Counted from the stretch's first letter, positions 1 through 12,429 are shown. The stretch is DNA of 64,000 bases from Tetrastigma voinierianum (GCA_016808115.1 JAEQBH010000193.1:4340001-4404000), one strand, 5' to 3'. Notes: generated from the letters alone by a model not told the origin. Numbers and translations are program-made.

Positions 1-403
1 CGTCGCGACGTTGCTGGAAATTTATGGGCAACGCCTCTCGCACGCTCGGTTCGATGAACAACGCCGCAACGCGGATGCCATCAGCCGCGACGCTGGCCGA
101 AATTTATGAGCAACGTCACGACGTTGGACACGAACATCGCGACGTTGCTGGGTTTTCCAGCAACCATAAAGTTGCAAAAATCCAATCTTTGGGACTTTTA
201 CACACTTCCAAGTTGTTCCTTCTTCACATTAACCATCCTAGATCATCTCATGACCATATACTCCAAGAACAACACTAGATCTAAACCTTTTCATACCAAA
301 AATCTCATTTTCAAAAACTTCGAAAACATGGGTACCAAAAACCAAAAACTCTCAACATTAAACCGATTTTGATGCACACAAGGTTACTCTGATACCACCG
401 GGC
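1..403 (-). mobile_element. Leader of a Ty1/copia-like element, with PBS
   Basis: Read on the minus strand, 397-387 is TGGTATCAGAG, the standard primer-binding site complementary to the 3' end of initiator tRNA-Met. It lies a few bases inside the end of the long repeat at 404-2083, which fits an untranslated leader running toward the left edge. No gag motif can be read before the window ends. The leader holds two CpG-rich palindromes, 111-126 (CAACGTCACGACGTTG) and 133-146, and the window opens inside another (1-10, CGTCGCGACG). The copia assignment rests on PBS type and LTR layout only, because no coding domain is visible. Confidence 0.5.
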
Positions 404-2083
404 TGGGTTTCCTCGTGGAGGCAACACTTGCCAAGATAAAATGGAAATACAAAAAAAAATCCCAATAAAAACCCATCCAAGGACCTCAAGTAGCATCAAA
501 ACCGGTTCTATAACAAAGAGAAGGGTGTAGATTACAGCATTGTGCTCCGCCGAAACCGAGCTAGTGGTCGGGCAGCTTTAATCGGCGAAACCAAGTCCTA
601 GGTTCGCCTCTAACAGTATCCACACGAAGAGTGAAGCCGAAAACCTCAAGGAAACGGTCTCGCAATGGGTTCGGGTGCTAGCCTAGTCCCGATCCGAAGA
701 GGAAGCCAAAACCCGGGTCTCTCAATCTCTAGAACAACTTCTTAGGAGATGAGAGAACACACTTGGCTATTTCTCATGAGCTCTCTTTTCAAAGGAGACA
801 AGAATAACTTTTTTTAGTGGTTTGTTTCATTTATAAAAACCCTATCAAGGCAGTCTTAATGACCAAAAAATGCCCTCACTCTAAGATGATAGGAGACACT
901 ATCCTCTATGCCTGGCAGTTCCCACACAACCCAAAGCCGAGGTACGTAAGCCTCCAAAACTATGGTTATTCTGGCGATTATTTCCAACCCCGGATTCCGC
1001 ACTAATCTCGTGGACATTTAACTCATGAAAATTAACTTCCCTATACTGATTACATCCAACCGGGTTACATCACCCACACTCTTCTAAGTGTGTGACCCAT
1101 CCATTAGGTTCCTAAGTATGTTGGCCACTTGATTCAACTATTAAATTACAAGTCACATTGGTACTCCAAAGCAACACATCACGACCTCTAATCACCCGAG
1201 AGTCATATTGTCCGATCGCATACCCTTCCCATGCATAAATACCGCGTACCTGGGTCCTTTCACCAAACTATACCCTACTTGGTTCGTAAAGCATGGACAA
1301 ATGTGTAGCTCCACTAGACTCCGCTTATGCCACACCTAGCCCAAGTGATATTTATCTTGTCCCTAGATTCATCACTCAACCTTTATGCACTTGAAGACTC
1401 TCCTCAAGACATTTTCACTCTGGCCAGAGATTCCTGAGTAATGATTCCGACAAGAGGCCTTAGGTATACTCTCCCTTTATTGGGAGTGGCAAGTCCTTTG
1501 TTGGCTACTCAATTACCTCCGAACACCCCAAGCTATATCCTAAGAGGCAACGTGGATTAAGGTCAAAGTATAGGATCAGCATCCAAGATATCCTTGAGCA
1601 CCTCAAGCTCAAGGATACTTCTGCACCATTGAGCAAGTGATGAGCATAATCATCTACATTTAAATGTATAATCCATAAGGATATCCCATTATAGGTCTCC
1701 GTGATGTACTTAGCTGATTTCCTTAGCATCCACACGCCTAACTTCGACTTCCCAACTCTTGATCAGCGCTTTATAAGACGCATCGCTTGGATCCAAATCA
1801 AGGAGTATGACATGCGCCACCGGTCTCGAATCAACAATGTCCAGTCTTGTTGATCCTAGAACTAGGGATAATTTAGACACAAACATAATTGCACATGATA
1901 GGAATCTTATTATCATGATCCCATCATGATTTCCTTCATGCTATGTTATGTATCATGGACTTCATATCTGTTATCAATTCAACGTATGAATATCAAATTA
2001 ACGAAGAAGCCTTTCATATTAAATAATATGTTGCACGTACAATAAGTGCTAATGGCGATTCCCTTTAGAGCACTTCTCTAACA
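404..2083 (-). repeat. 5' LTR of the copia-like element
   Basis: On the minus strand this begins TGTTAGAGAAGTGCTC at 2083 and ends near 404 in ...CCCA, six bases before the tRNA-Met PBS. TG...CA ends plus the adjoining PBS define a 1.68 kb 5' LTR. Its partner would lie left of the window, so LTR-LTR comparison is impossible. ORFs inside it (for example 1505-1916 minus) have no recognisable domain. Only 14 bp (2084-2097) separate it from element A, so it was inserted next to A in the same older DNA. Confidence 0.6.
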
Positions 2084-2097
2084 ATTCGGTGCCTAAT

Positions 2098-4087
2098 TGA
2101 TGACCAAATGATGCATATATGAAAATATGGCCACGGAAGTGAATGTAGTAGATACTCAAAAACTGATTTTAAAAAGCAAATACACTAAAAAAACTGAAAT
2201 GAAAAGTATTACCAACACTCAAACCCTTTCCGGAAGTGCACGGGTCATACAAGTAATAAAGTGGACTCTATAAGTCTGGATATCATACCCACAAGGATTG
2301 GAGGTTCTCTCTAATTGGAACTTGAGCATCCTTGTTACAAGGGCTCTTCACTATTTAGGCGACCAAATATGATGCAAATTAAAATCAATTTAACTGAAAT
2401 AAAAACTAATTTAAAACTAATCCTAAAATCTACCAAACAAAAACTACTTAAGTCTAAAATGTATGAAGAGAAGCACTAGAAATAGGGATAGTTATTTAAA
2501 AATAAGTTTGCATTTCCTCGATAAAGGTAACATTTGTGAGTTGAATGGGTCGGATTTCGGTCTAAGAGCAATGTAGTATAGCCTTGGAATACCTCCTGAC
2601 ACTATACATTTCACTATATAGATAACCATATTCCTAAACCAGGTTAATAGGTCTAAATAACTACTTTTAGGATTTGATCCTCTTTAAGAATTGGTTGTTT
2701 TTCCTCACCAAATACTTCACAACCATTTCTTAGGACTGAAGACAACTTGCCCCCATAGATAGGATAATACAAGCCTTCTTAAATACAATTGGTGCCTCAA
2801 TAAGCAAATCATTAGAATGCTCTATCTCCTTGATTAGAATCTTCACTAACACGGGATCAAGATTATTCTACCAAATTGATATGAGACCTCTAAACATTAA
2901 ACTGATAAATCATTAGATGTTCCTTATGCCTTGAGAACACACTTTTGTTGTCACTCAAAAGGGAATCTTGAAGTCAGAGGTTAGAGTAGGCAGTGATTTA
3001 ACAAAGTGATGTTTAGAGTGTACAATTTTAAAACACCCCAAAATGTCCTTCCTTCCCTTCCCTCCGTAGCCCATCTCTGTGTCACTTAGAGGGATCCTCG
3101 AAATCAAAGCATAGATATAGCTTTTTTTGGGTATAAAATACTGATATTCAGAACAACACTTTATAAGAACAACACTGATTGTATAAATTCAATTTTCAAA
3201 CCCACAAATTAAATCATAAATCTGCAAATATGAACGTTCAACAATTAATCCCCACCCCTAGAGGGTGTTTAATGTTCCATTACTAGATTCCAATCATCAC
3301 AAACCAAGCAACAAGTAGATAAATGAAGAAAGAAATCAAGAGATAAGGAGTAAGAGAACAAATCCTTATTTGAGCTTCAATCTTTGTCTCAATGGTAATG
3401 AAATCTGGATCTCTGAGTACATCACTGATATCTCTTCAATACAAATAAAAATTTGCTCTAAAATGAATTTAAGATCCATTAAAAATCAAAATCTGCAGCA
3501 AAACTAAAAAAATGAACAGTTTTAGAAAGAGAAACCCCATGAGAGGTGTTCTCCCACCTCCTTCCTTGCCATAAAAACCTAAAAAATGAGTATTTATAGT
3601 TCTAGGGTGAAATGGGCTTGAAAACAGAATAGCAATTTTCCGGGCTTTTTGGTCAGGCGCAGCGTCAATGTCGTGACATTGGATTGGACTTCAATGTCGC
3701 GACATTGCTTTCTGCTCAGCGGCTGGTTTTATTCCCCAATTTGTCGAGGCCATAACTTCTTCGTTTTAACTCATATTTGGGCTTGTGAGGTGTCGTTGGA
3801 AAGTTCTTTGAATGTAGAATGCAACCATGAATGGAGTTAAACCATTTAATGCTCCAAATGATACATAAAAAATCATCTTCCCAATGATGCGATGTGAGAC
3901 ATTAGATTAACTCTATTTTTTGGAAATATTTTGCATACTTTCTTACTAAATCACTTGCTTTCCATCAAGAATCCTACAAAACCAAGTTTAGAGGAAATGT
4001 CATGAGTTTTAAATTAATTTGGATATAAAATACTCAAAAATAGCATGTGAAATGGACTCAAAACGTAGATGAGTTTTACACTCATCA
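2098..4087 (-). repeat. 3' LTR of element A
   Basis: 1,990 bp with TG...CA ends. It matches 40209-40708 plus 43006-44506 nearly throughout, which identifies the pair. On the minus strand a TATA-like box (AACTATAAATACT, about 3590-3602) lies roughly 70-110 bp downstream of two palindromes: 3666-3681 CAATGTCGTGACATTG (one mismatched centre pair) and 3692-3707 CAATGTCGCGACATTG (a perfect 16 bp palindrome). This is a promoter-like arrangement. ORFs in it are incidental. Confidence 0.85.
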
Positions 4088-5205
4088 AACACCCCCATAG
4101 AAGTTTTGCTTATCCTCAAGCCAAGAAAAGAAAGAAGTTGCTTGTCCCCAAGAAATGGAAGAGAAAAGTTCATTTCACCCTTTTTATTTAACCAAATTTG
4201 AATAATCAAGCTTGCTAAGGAGTATGTGATATGTGCCTCAAGAATTACCCTTACCAAGAATATAGAGAATATGATCAAGATAATTTATTTATTTTAATAA
4301 TGAATTAATCTCATAATAGACAAATTTAGATCATGGTTCTCACTAGTGTTTGTGTGTGAGAATTGAGATAAGTTCAAGGATCTCCTAAGATAGTATATTT
4401 AGGTTCCATAGGCTTGTTGTTCTTATCATTATCCACTAATGTATACACACACAACTCTCCAAATTAAGTAGGTCTTTATAGGTTTGTAATGTAAGGCTTA
4501 GGTAAGGGGTAGTTAAGTTGTCATTTTAGGCTAAACTTACCCAAACATACATATTTTCCTTCATTCACTACTCATACTCCATCCTTATTCTCACCATCAG
4601 CACAATGACACTCTCAAGCACCCCAAAACTGGTTTGGGTGCATCTCATTCCAAACTCCTCATATCACCTTTCAACTATACACAAATTCTACATTCTTTTA
4701 ACAAACACCAAGAAGCCTTTTTCTTCAAGACAAGGTTATTAGAGTGGTACAATGTCTAAACCCCCTTAAGATTTCTACCAACCCTTATCAGCCTTAAATC
4801 GCAGGGCCCTAGATCGGTTCGGGGTTTTAGGGTACTAGGTGTTGAGATTCCTAGATTTACTTACTTTAGGCGAAGGCACAGGCTAGACTCAATTTCTCCT
4901 TGATTTTATTCTATTTTTGCTTATTTTTCACTTAATATTTTTTCTTCTTTTTTTTCCTCCTTCCTTTTCACCAACCACTTTTGATTTTCAACTTAACTCA
5001 ACTCAACTAGTTTGGAATTATTTTTCAGAAAAATAACTCCCCCAAACTTGCTCCTCACTACATTTCTCAATTATGTTAAAGTCCTCATGTCATGGGTAAG
5101 TTTGGTTCTTTACCAAGGGATAGTGATGTATAGGAAGGTTGTTGGCTTCAAACTTGGTTTTTATGAATATAATTTTGGCTCTTTAAGGCGCAACAGTTTG
5201 GTACT
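4088..5205 (-). other. 3' internal region and PPT of element A
   Basis: Starts with the polypurine tract (minus strand CTATGGGGGTGTT, 4100-4088) directly abutting the 3' LTR, as required for plus-strand priming. The rest is AT-rich, non-coding, and broadly collinear with 26000-27050 of element B, including a shared motif around a run of GGACAA upstream of the PPT. The short ORF at 4009-4278 has no recognisable domain. The segment ends at the GTACT target site of the Tat insertion. Confidence 0.65.
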
Positions 5206-6639
5206 TGATGGGGTTTGAAATAACAGCTACTACAGCTCCAAGCATGCAAGCCCAAACGCCAATTAAAAGCGAGCCCAAGATTGAAGCATGTGCCCTTAAT
5301 GTGGTATCCCCCAAATGCAGGCCCAAAACGAGGGTCCAATTCGCCCCTTTAAAAGACTAGTAGCCCATGAACTCAAGAGATAGAAAAACACCCAATCTCC
5401 ACCAATAAGGAAAGTAGGATATTTCCTAATTATTGCCTACCAATCATCCCTTATTAATCGGTTTACGATAAGGAAAGAAAATCTCTCACCCAATGGGAGG
5501 AATATCGTATCATCCTCCAAAATATACCCTAGCAGTTTTCGACATGTTTAGGGTATTTTGTCAGCGTAATTTGAATGTTTCGTGAGTTAAATGTGAAACA
5601 TGGAAACGAGAGACCCGGAAATTTACAAGAATTAAGGACAAAATTGTAAATTGTCCAAAAAGGGGGCTTAAAAGTCATAATTTGACAAGATTTGAGGCCA
5701 AAGTATAAATAATAGGAATTGTGGTGTAATTCCTAGAAGATTAGAGGCCAAAATACAATAAAAGGAAATTGAAATACAAATGGGCTAAGAGATGGAGGAC
5801 TAAGATGCAATTAATGAAACTTAACCCAAAAATGGGTTGAGGGCCAAACATGGCCTTAGCAAACATGGAATTTAATGACAAATTTGGTCTCATTTTGGAG
5901 GACCAAAAACCGTAGAGAGAGAGAGGGGAGAGCAAAAGGAGAGAAGAAGAGGAAGAGGAAGAAGATAGAGGAGCCAAGATCAAGCCAATAAGGTATGGAA
6001 CTTTGGATTTTTTTATGGAACTATGACCTTTATTATGGATTCTATGAGATTTGGCATGAATCTTTGGGTTTGTATGATGATTATCTTGCTCAAACCTAGG
6101 GTTTTGCTAGGGTTTCATCTTAACCCAAAAATTATGGAAAGTAAGGTGGGTAGATCCCCATATGGCACAAGATAGTTATGGAATCCTTCCTTTGAGGATG
6201 GATTCATGGTTAATCGAGAGTAATTGAAAGTTAGGTTTAGAACAAACCCTAACTAATCATCATGTTTGTTTGTGTATGGGCCAAGTAACCCATTAGAATG
6301 ATTTTGAGGAATTCATGAAAGAAGTTTGAAGAAAAAGATATGTAATTGAAAGATGCACGAATTGAATAGAAGAGATTCCAAGGTGAATTTGAAAATGGTT
6401 TTGATGTGTGTTTGAAGTATAGAGTTGAATGGGGTAGCAAGTATGGAAAATGTGAGAAAAACACACATTCTGGGCATTGCTGGTGAGCTGTACCCGGTAC
6501 ACCCCCCGAGCCGTACCGGCATCTTGGGTTCGGTCATTTTGGCTAACGTGTGCCCACATCGTTAGAGGTGTACGCATACTCCCGTTATGTTTTCCCAGTT
6601 TCAACCAGTTTTCGTATTTTGACCATAACTTGCTCATTT

Positions 6640-7075
6640 ATGATCCGATTTGAGTGATTCAAGTTGCTGGTTAAAATAGACTTCAAGGAGAACCAAACCT
6701 ATAGAAATAGGAATCGTCCAATTCTGACTTTAAATGGTCCTAAAATGCACTTCAAGTGGGGCCATGTGCAAGCCAATCCCTGCATCCGTTTGAACATAGA
6801 GTAGTCCTAGTTGTTTCGGACGTATCTTGAGTTCCGGTACTCCGAATTGGGTGATTCCAGTTGGAATAGAACCCTTAGCACCTTAGCTTAAAAGGAGTAC
6901 AAAGATCCAGTGTCAAATATCGAGACAAGGCACTGGAAAATAAATATTACAAACTGTCCCTCGATAAAATCAATAAACCGACTGGTTGGCATGAAAATGC
7001 CATAACTTGAGTTTGGATGATCCAATTGGAATGATTCCAATTTCTAAGTGAAATAGATTCATAGAGGGACAAGAA
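6640..7075 (+). repeat. Three diverged direct repeats
   Basis: Around 6640-6690, 6845-6880 and 7015-7070 the same phrase recurs (a TGATTCCA/GATTCAAG core, then AGTTG or ATTTC, then a run ending AATAGA followed by TTCA or ACCC), with spacing near 170-205 bp. This shows internal duplication inside the LTR-like insert. No function can be assigned. Confidence 0.45.
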
Positions 7076-8819
7076 TATATGAATGATGTGTGGATAGGCA
7101 TCATATCGTACAAGTATCTGAAATGGCATATGGAATAGGCATGAAACCTGAATATGATATGGAACTAAAAACGAATCAAACATCTTAACACATAACGTGC
7201 TAAGAATGCCCTAAATATTTCGGACGGATAAAAATAATAGATTATATATGATTATTATCACATATAATTGTAAAACCGCCTACACTAGCTTATTGAATGA
7301 CATGACACTACATGCAAGGTGCACGTATAGTACTTCTATATTCTCGATTAGTGCGATTTCCAAGATTCTCTCGACCAGAGCCAGACATTAAGATTTCCTT
7401 CAGACTCGACAGTACTTCTGAGACGCCTTCGCTGATTAGTTCGACGACACTCTCCGGGCCGGCTGCTTCTAAGACTCCCCGCAGCTACGGCACCTCAAGA
7501 TCGCATCGACTCAAAATTTATCAGGATGTGCCCTACCATTCCTCAGACACGGTCTAGGCAATCCAACAATTATATGATAAGACTCAATAAGAAATAAAGA
7601 ATTAACATGGTAAAGATCCGAATGCATCCACGGGCACCTCCCGTGATATGTTCCGTAGTACCCACGGCAATTCCTCCAGCCAAGAGGTACCCACGGTACC
7701 CTCATACTGGATAGTTCAGAGTACCCATCGGGTACTCCCCGTATCTAATTGACTTCCTGTAATCCTACTTCGATCCCCAAAGGATAATAATCCCGTTATA
7801 ATGATGCTTTCGAATGGGAACATCAAGCTCTGACCCCATCAGGTCCCCACCAACACACGCCTCAAGGGAACATGGTCCCAGATAAGAACAGTACTCTGAA
7901 TTCACTGATGTCCTAACAAGTGGAGGTGAAGTCCAAAGAAGACTCATGGTGTCCTCGTATCAAGAACAGGCAGAGCTCAAGAGGCTCCCATGTGGCCCTC
8001 GCACGGTAAGTACAAATGAAACAAGAGTCAAGTCTCATTGTATCAATGTTATCCTGAGAATACACTGCGATATGTACCACAAAGATCAATGTCCCGGATC
8101 AGAAGTCCCATTCTACCATGTGATAAGGAGTCCCGATCTGCTCTGACTGTACCACGGCATCCCTCGTCACGCAATGTAAGATCCCAAGAGACCGGCAGGG
8201 AGCCATGACGCGAGTGTTTCAGAGCACATGCAAATAAGACTGAAACAGGCAGGGGTGCTTGTGCAACATACTAGAGGAAGATCCTAAACAAACAGTTCGG
8301 GGCCAATAATGAGCGTTCAAGAAGATGCGATATACCCTGGTACATATGGCAAGTGATTCAAATACAGCATGATGCTCCCAATACACACATGCATCCAAAA
8401 CATGCATATGTTCGTAATGGGAAGATGAAGATCCCATCACTGTGGGAATAAATTCCCCGAGTGCAACAAAGAAGACCCCGGTAAGACAAAAGTGATAGAT
8501 GCCCCATACATGCACGATGCAAAAACATCTCCATAAATAGGGAAGCTCAATGCGCCCATTTGCATTCTCAGGATCTGACACTGTGAAGGCCACGTACTCC
8601 TCCTCTATGAAGTCTTGATACATTTTAAAAACCTGCAAATATTCGCTTGCAAGTACTTCCGTATGAGTATAGTATGGGAACCTGTGGTTTGTCGATATGA
8701 TACCAACACGTGTTGGTGTATCAGAGCGCACACTGATCAAGTAGTACTCCTTCCTACGCACTCGCATAAGATTGTCTCAGAACCAAAGATAATACCCAGA
8801 CCGTGATACCTTCGTACCT

Positions 8820-9295
8820 CCGCATCATGTAACCCTGTAGAATAAGTATAAGTTCTATAAACTCCTACTGAGATCCGCCGAGATAGACATAAATACCCAT
8901 ACCTAATTACACCCGTATAAGATAGGTTCAACTCCTATGGGAGATCTAAATAAGTATAAGTCCCAGACAAGTATCAGCATAAGTTCCGACATGTATGTCA
9001 TTCGGGGAGACCTAAATAAGTATATGTTTGATACAAAACATAAGTGGCAATATATATCCTACTGAGATATCGGGCCTCCGACAGGTTCAAGTATATGTCC
9101 TTTGGGAGATTTGAATATGTATAAGATCTGAATAAGAATAAGTCTGCTATAAGTATAAGATCCGATTGCTATAAGCATAAGACCCGGATAAGAATAAGTG
9201 CTATGAGTATAAGATCCAAATAAGGATAAGTCTGCCATAAGTGTAATTCCTGAGTAAGTATATGATTGTTAGAAGTATAAGTTCAGTACCGTAGA
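8820..9295 (+). repeat. ATAAGTATAAG-type tandem repeat
   Basis: About ten diverged units of roughly 40-48 bp, each built from AATAAGTATAAG followed by a TCTG, TCCG or CCGAC segment. The related LTR at 51735-54008 has the reverse-complement counterpart at about 52195-52345 in fewer copies, so copy number differs between members of this LTR family. Confidence 0.6.
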
Positions 9296-9719
9296 TGAGA
9301 GATCTCGACAAGCTTTAATTTTGTTACAAGAACATTTATGTGTGTAAATATGTGATATGAACTCAAGATTTTGGCTATCTTTGGCTCGTTATCCGTTATT
9401 CAGGTTTCGTGATAAGAAATGTTTCCCACTAAGCGTAAAGCTTAGCACGGGTTTTTAATCCGTGTAGGTACAGGAGAAGACGTCTGAAGACATCCGCATA
9501 CAGCTGGGCCAACACACTTGTAAGGGTTCACTACATGTAGGTTCCGTGCTCTGAGTTGTAAATGTAAATGTATAGTTTTTGTATTTGTAACAGACGGCAA
9601 ATGAGTATAGATTTGACGTGGACACCATCTGGGTGGTGTTCTTTCGGATATGTAAATGATATTTTTAATTTTAGGCTATATGATGTGGGCCACACCCATT
9701 ACGTACCCGCCTCTCGACT

Positions 9720-9740
9720 TTAAAAAAAAAAAAAAAAAAA
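9720..9740. repeat. Poly-A run in the LTR-like insert
   Basis: A run of about 19-20 A after CTTT, inside the 5519-9827 insert near its 3' end. The sister copy at 51735-54008 lacks a comparable run. It is a simple repeat and not a retroposon tail, because LTR sequence continues for another 85 bp. Confidence 0.7.
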
Positions 9741-10036
9741 TCAGGTGTGTGAGTCCCAAAGATAAGGTCCGCACCTCGAACTCGCTCGGATCCGCCTAAA
9801 CTGATCGGATCGGATTCGGGCGTGACACGCACACATATGCACAAAACTTCATTCCCAAGCAGTGACTTCTTCCACCGGAAGAACTGACTTGCATCGGAGA
9901 GGCAAAGGGCGCAGCCCCAAACGATCCTTTTGTTTCCTTTGCTTTTGGTAGAGAGGAGCCCAACGTGCAATCGCGGGATCGGCCCAAAGAATTCCAAAGA
10001 GATGCCCGCTCTAGCTCCGGCTGAAAAGCATCATCG

Positions 10037-10620
10037 CGAGCCATCTCGCAAAACGCATAGCCTTTAAGTAAATGTGCCGACCTCTCAGCCGATCGATGGT
10101 ATCAACCCAACACAAGCAGAGCCACGCTAATCTTTTCCAAGGATGCAAAGCACTGTACCTGCGACATAGACAATTGAATTCCTAAGGCAAGCTAGAAACC
10201 CGTACAAGCCAAACACTGATGAGGTGGAGGCGCTTCAGATCACCAAACCAACACTTGGTCGCAAAAGAATTCGGAAGCTAACCACCAAAGAAAATACAAT
10301 GCCCCTGGGGGATACGATGTGCCCGAAAAGGCCAAAACCCAGTTACCCGAGAAGAGCAACACTCGACTCGTCGGTACAGATAGGTAAGGAGAACTAGCCA
10401 CACTAGGGAGCATGATCCTTACCAACCCCCCGGAGAGGACCGCAATGAGGAGAGGCAAGGTAGGAACAACAAAGGCGATGGTCCCATCCTTTATCAGCAG
10501 GAGACAAGGAGCTATCGCGGAGCGCAGGTTCGTGGACATCCACACAATAAGAAATCACCCACACGAAGGAAGCAAAGAAAGGCCGAGCCATGTCCCATGA
10601 TGCCCCGGTACAACAAACTA
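10037..10620 (+). other. Tat 5' leader
   Basis: Sequence between the 5' LTR and the first recognisable gag motifs, GC-rich like the rest of the Tat element. Overlapping ORFs on both strands (10240-10787) share no motif with known families and look like chance frames in GC-rich DNA. A primer-binding site should lie just after 10036 but could not be assigned. Confidence 0.4.
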
Positions 10621-11690
10621 ACTCCATTCGCACTGGGTGCTGCACTTCCCTTCCCAAAGTTCCTCATCGCAAAGAGATTGAGACGCTCAACTGAACAGAC
10701 CCCATAGACCCGCTCGAATACATGAGCAAAGAATCGAGGAAACACGATGATCGTGATCTCCGTACGATGCAGTTTCTGGGCACACAATCAAGGGCCCAAA
10801 GACTTGGCTCGGTTTAATGTGACTCGCCGGCCTTCCATCTTTATCATTCACGTAGCTTCCATCGCATTCGGGTCTCTCCCACTTTATTTCCAAGCAAAGT
10901 GACGTACATGAAGCCGAGTTATCACCTTCCCGACCATGGGCACAGCCTCAAGAAAGCCCGAGGCTTCGTGCGTCGATATTTAACGTGGAGTCACCGACGG
11001 GTAGATATTCTCGACGAAGTTCGCGCATTATCGTCATTGCAAGGTCGGGGGTGCAATGAAAGACTCAATGTTCTCTTATCTCAAAGCAAACTCAGTAAGC
11101 ATAGTCAGGTCCTCCAAAACAGCAGCGAGAATAACGGTGAAGCAGCTTCTCCTTCACAAAGAAGCTTTTCTACCAAAAGAAAAGAGCAAGGGCGAAAAAA
11201 AGAGAACGTGGGGCCCCAAGAGACAGCAGAGAGGGATGCATCCCTAAGGAGGAGTGAGAAAGGCAGAGCGGTCCCCGATACGATACAGTGGAACGCCAGG
11301 GATCGCATGGGATCACCGTACCAGCCAGCTGAAACATATTCACCTCTGCAAGTAATACACCCTTTAATGTACTCGTTGTCGAGGGTCCTACGTGAAGTGC
11401 AACATGAAAGGTTTCTGAGGTGGCCATCCCGAATGAAGTCAAATCCCGCTAAAAGAGACGATACCAAATACTGTGAGTTCCACAAGGGCGGACACCGACA
11501 CATGACTCCGCAGATCGAGCCAAGAAAGGAGATTGAATACCCATTCCCACGGGCATCCCACACCGCGATGGCCTTAGAAGGGCGTGAAACGAGTCCGCGC
11601 ACCACCACCTTCGCCGCCCAACCCCGCCCGAAGATCGCCCGCCTAGAGAAGTCCACAATCTTTGGGAGGCCTCATAGGAGGCTAAGAGTC
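10620..11690 (+). pseudogene. gag: Tat gag (broken)
   Basis: Structural protein that would form the cytoplasmic particle. The capsid part (about 10630-10900) is frame-shifted, but short motifs remain: a DPI(D)-LEYM segment followed by a GPKTWLG segment, like the TDPIDHLE and LKGPA-W motifs of Tat gag. The ORF at 10899-11693 (264 aa) holds the C-terminal part. Near residues 148-210 is the pattern YSPL...VLREV...FLRWP...KRD-TKYCEFHKGGHRH, the conserved zinc-knuckle-like end of Tat gag (usual form YCRFHRDHGHDTE). Residues at the end (STIFGRPHRRL) are the start of the protease linker. Antisense ORFs here are shadows. Confidence 0.75.
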
Positions 11691-12080
11691 TGACTCACCG
11701 TGAGCTCCACTGGCACAAAGATCGACTGGGAAACCCTTAGAAGACAAACAAGATCCAAACTTCCGCGCCCATGTCACTGATAACCTTTTCGTATCGACAT
11801 GGAAGGTCGCCAACACCTCATGACCCACCCACAGATAAAATCCGCAAGAGCCAATAAACGATCCATAGGTCCTTTGTCACAATAAGCTCGACCGACATCA
11901 TCTTCGCAGATCTTGACAAAATGGGAAGTATCATGAGAAGCTGGGAGTTTCCACTGAACGCCGCCTACGCGGGTTCAGGAGGCAGAAAGAGTACCATCCT
12001 GTGGTCAAGACAACTAGTGCCTCACTTTGGGAGACCACCATGTCGCCACAACAATATGAGATTTCTCAAATGTAGAAGCC
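11640..12080 (+). pseudogene. Tat aspartic protease (broken)
   Basis: Starts with the linker motif TIFGRPHRRL (family form TI-GGP--GG) at about 11655, then changes frame. Around 11889-11960 the translation TDIIFADLDKMG followed by FPLNAAYAGSGG resembles the family stretch SSADIL---KMG that follows the protease active site. The catalytic aspartate cannot be placed confidently. The role would be cleavage of the Gag-Pol polyprotein. The assignment depends mainly on position between gag and RT. Confidence 0.5.
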
Positions 12081-12429
12081 CCATCTAATTCACATGGGCC
12101 ATGTTACTAAGTAGGCCTCTCTCACTATATGGCCTGCCTCTCCGGGCTTTATCACATGTAGACATCAATTTTTCCAACCTAATGGAGCAGGAATGGTCCG
12201 AGGAGTTCAGGGAGATAGCCGTGGAATGTTACTCAACATCAATGAAGCAAAAACACTACAAGAATACTACATGGAAGAGGCTCACTAATGCCAGACAAGG
12301 TAACCACCTAACTCCGCGCTTCAAAAGTGAATTGAGTCAGCCACTGGGCGACTTGAAATGTAACACCCTCATCTACATTGGGTGGGTTTAAATATTTGAA
12401 GGCACAAGCTTCTCCCTCATTCATTTTCT

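Larger units (their letters stand above)
5519..9827 (+). mobile_element. 4.3 kb LTR-like insertion inside the Tat LTR
   Basis: Sequence absent from the other Tat LTR. Its start (ACCCTAG, CATGTTTAG, CGTAATTTGAA motifs) and its end (around 9420-9827) match the minus-strand LTR at 51735-54008, so it is probably a solo LTR or internally expanded LTR of that family in plus orientation. It ends GGGCGTGACA. The first bases (TGTAATGACC in the other copy) are missing here and no target duplication is visible. It has a purine-rich stretch (5915-5975), a splice-donor-like AAGGTATGG near 5991, and no coding domain; the ORFs in 6249-8931 look incidental. Confidence 0.65.
5206..10036 (+). repeat. 5' LTR of the Tat element (interrupted)
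   Basis: Begins TGATGGGGTTTG directly after GTACT. 5206-5518 and 9828-10036 align with 20419-20720 and 20810-21016 of the 3' LTR; about 80 bp present in the 3' copy is missing at the insertion junction. It ends ...CATCG where the 3' copy ends CATCA, so the terminal dinucleotide has mutated. Without the insert the LTR is about 0.52 kb. No convincing PBS can be read just after 10036. Confidence 0.8.

Noticed and set aside
8219..8767. 182-codon minus-strand ORF
   Set aside because: Lies inside an LTR-like insert with no domain, no matching ORF in the sister LTR, and a composition typical of chance frames.
11105..11656. 183-codon minus-strand ORF
   Set aside because: Antisense to the Tat gag ORF, whose plus-strand frame has clear family motifs; this is a shadow.
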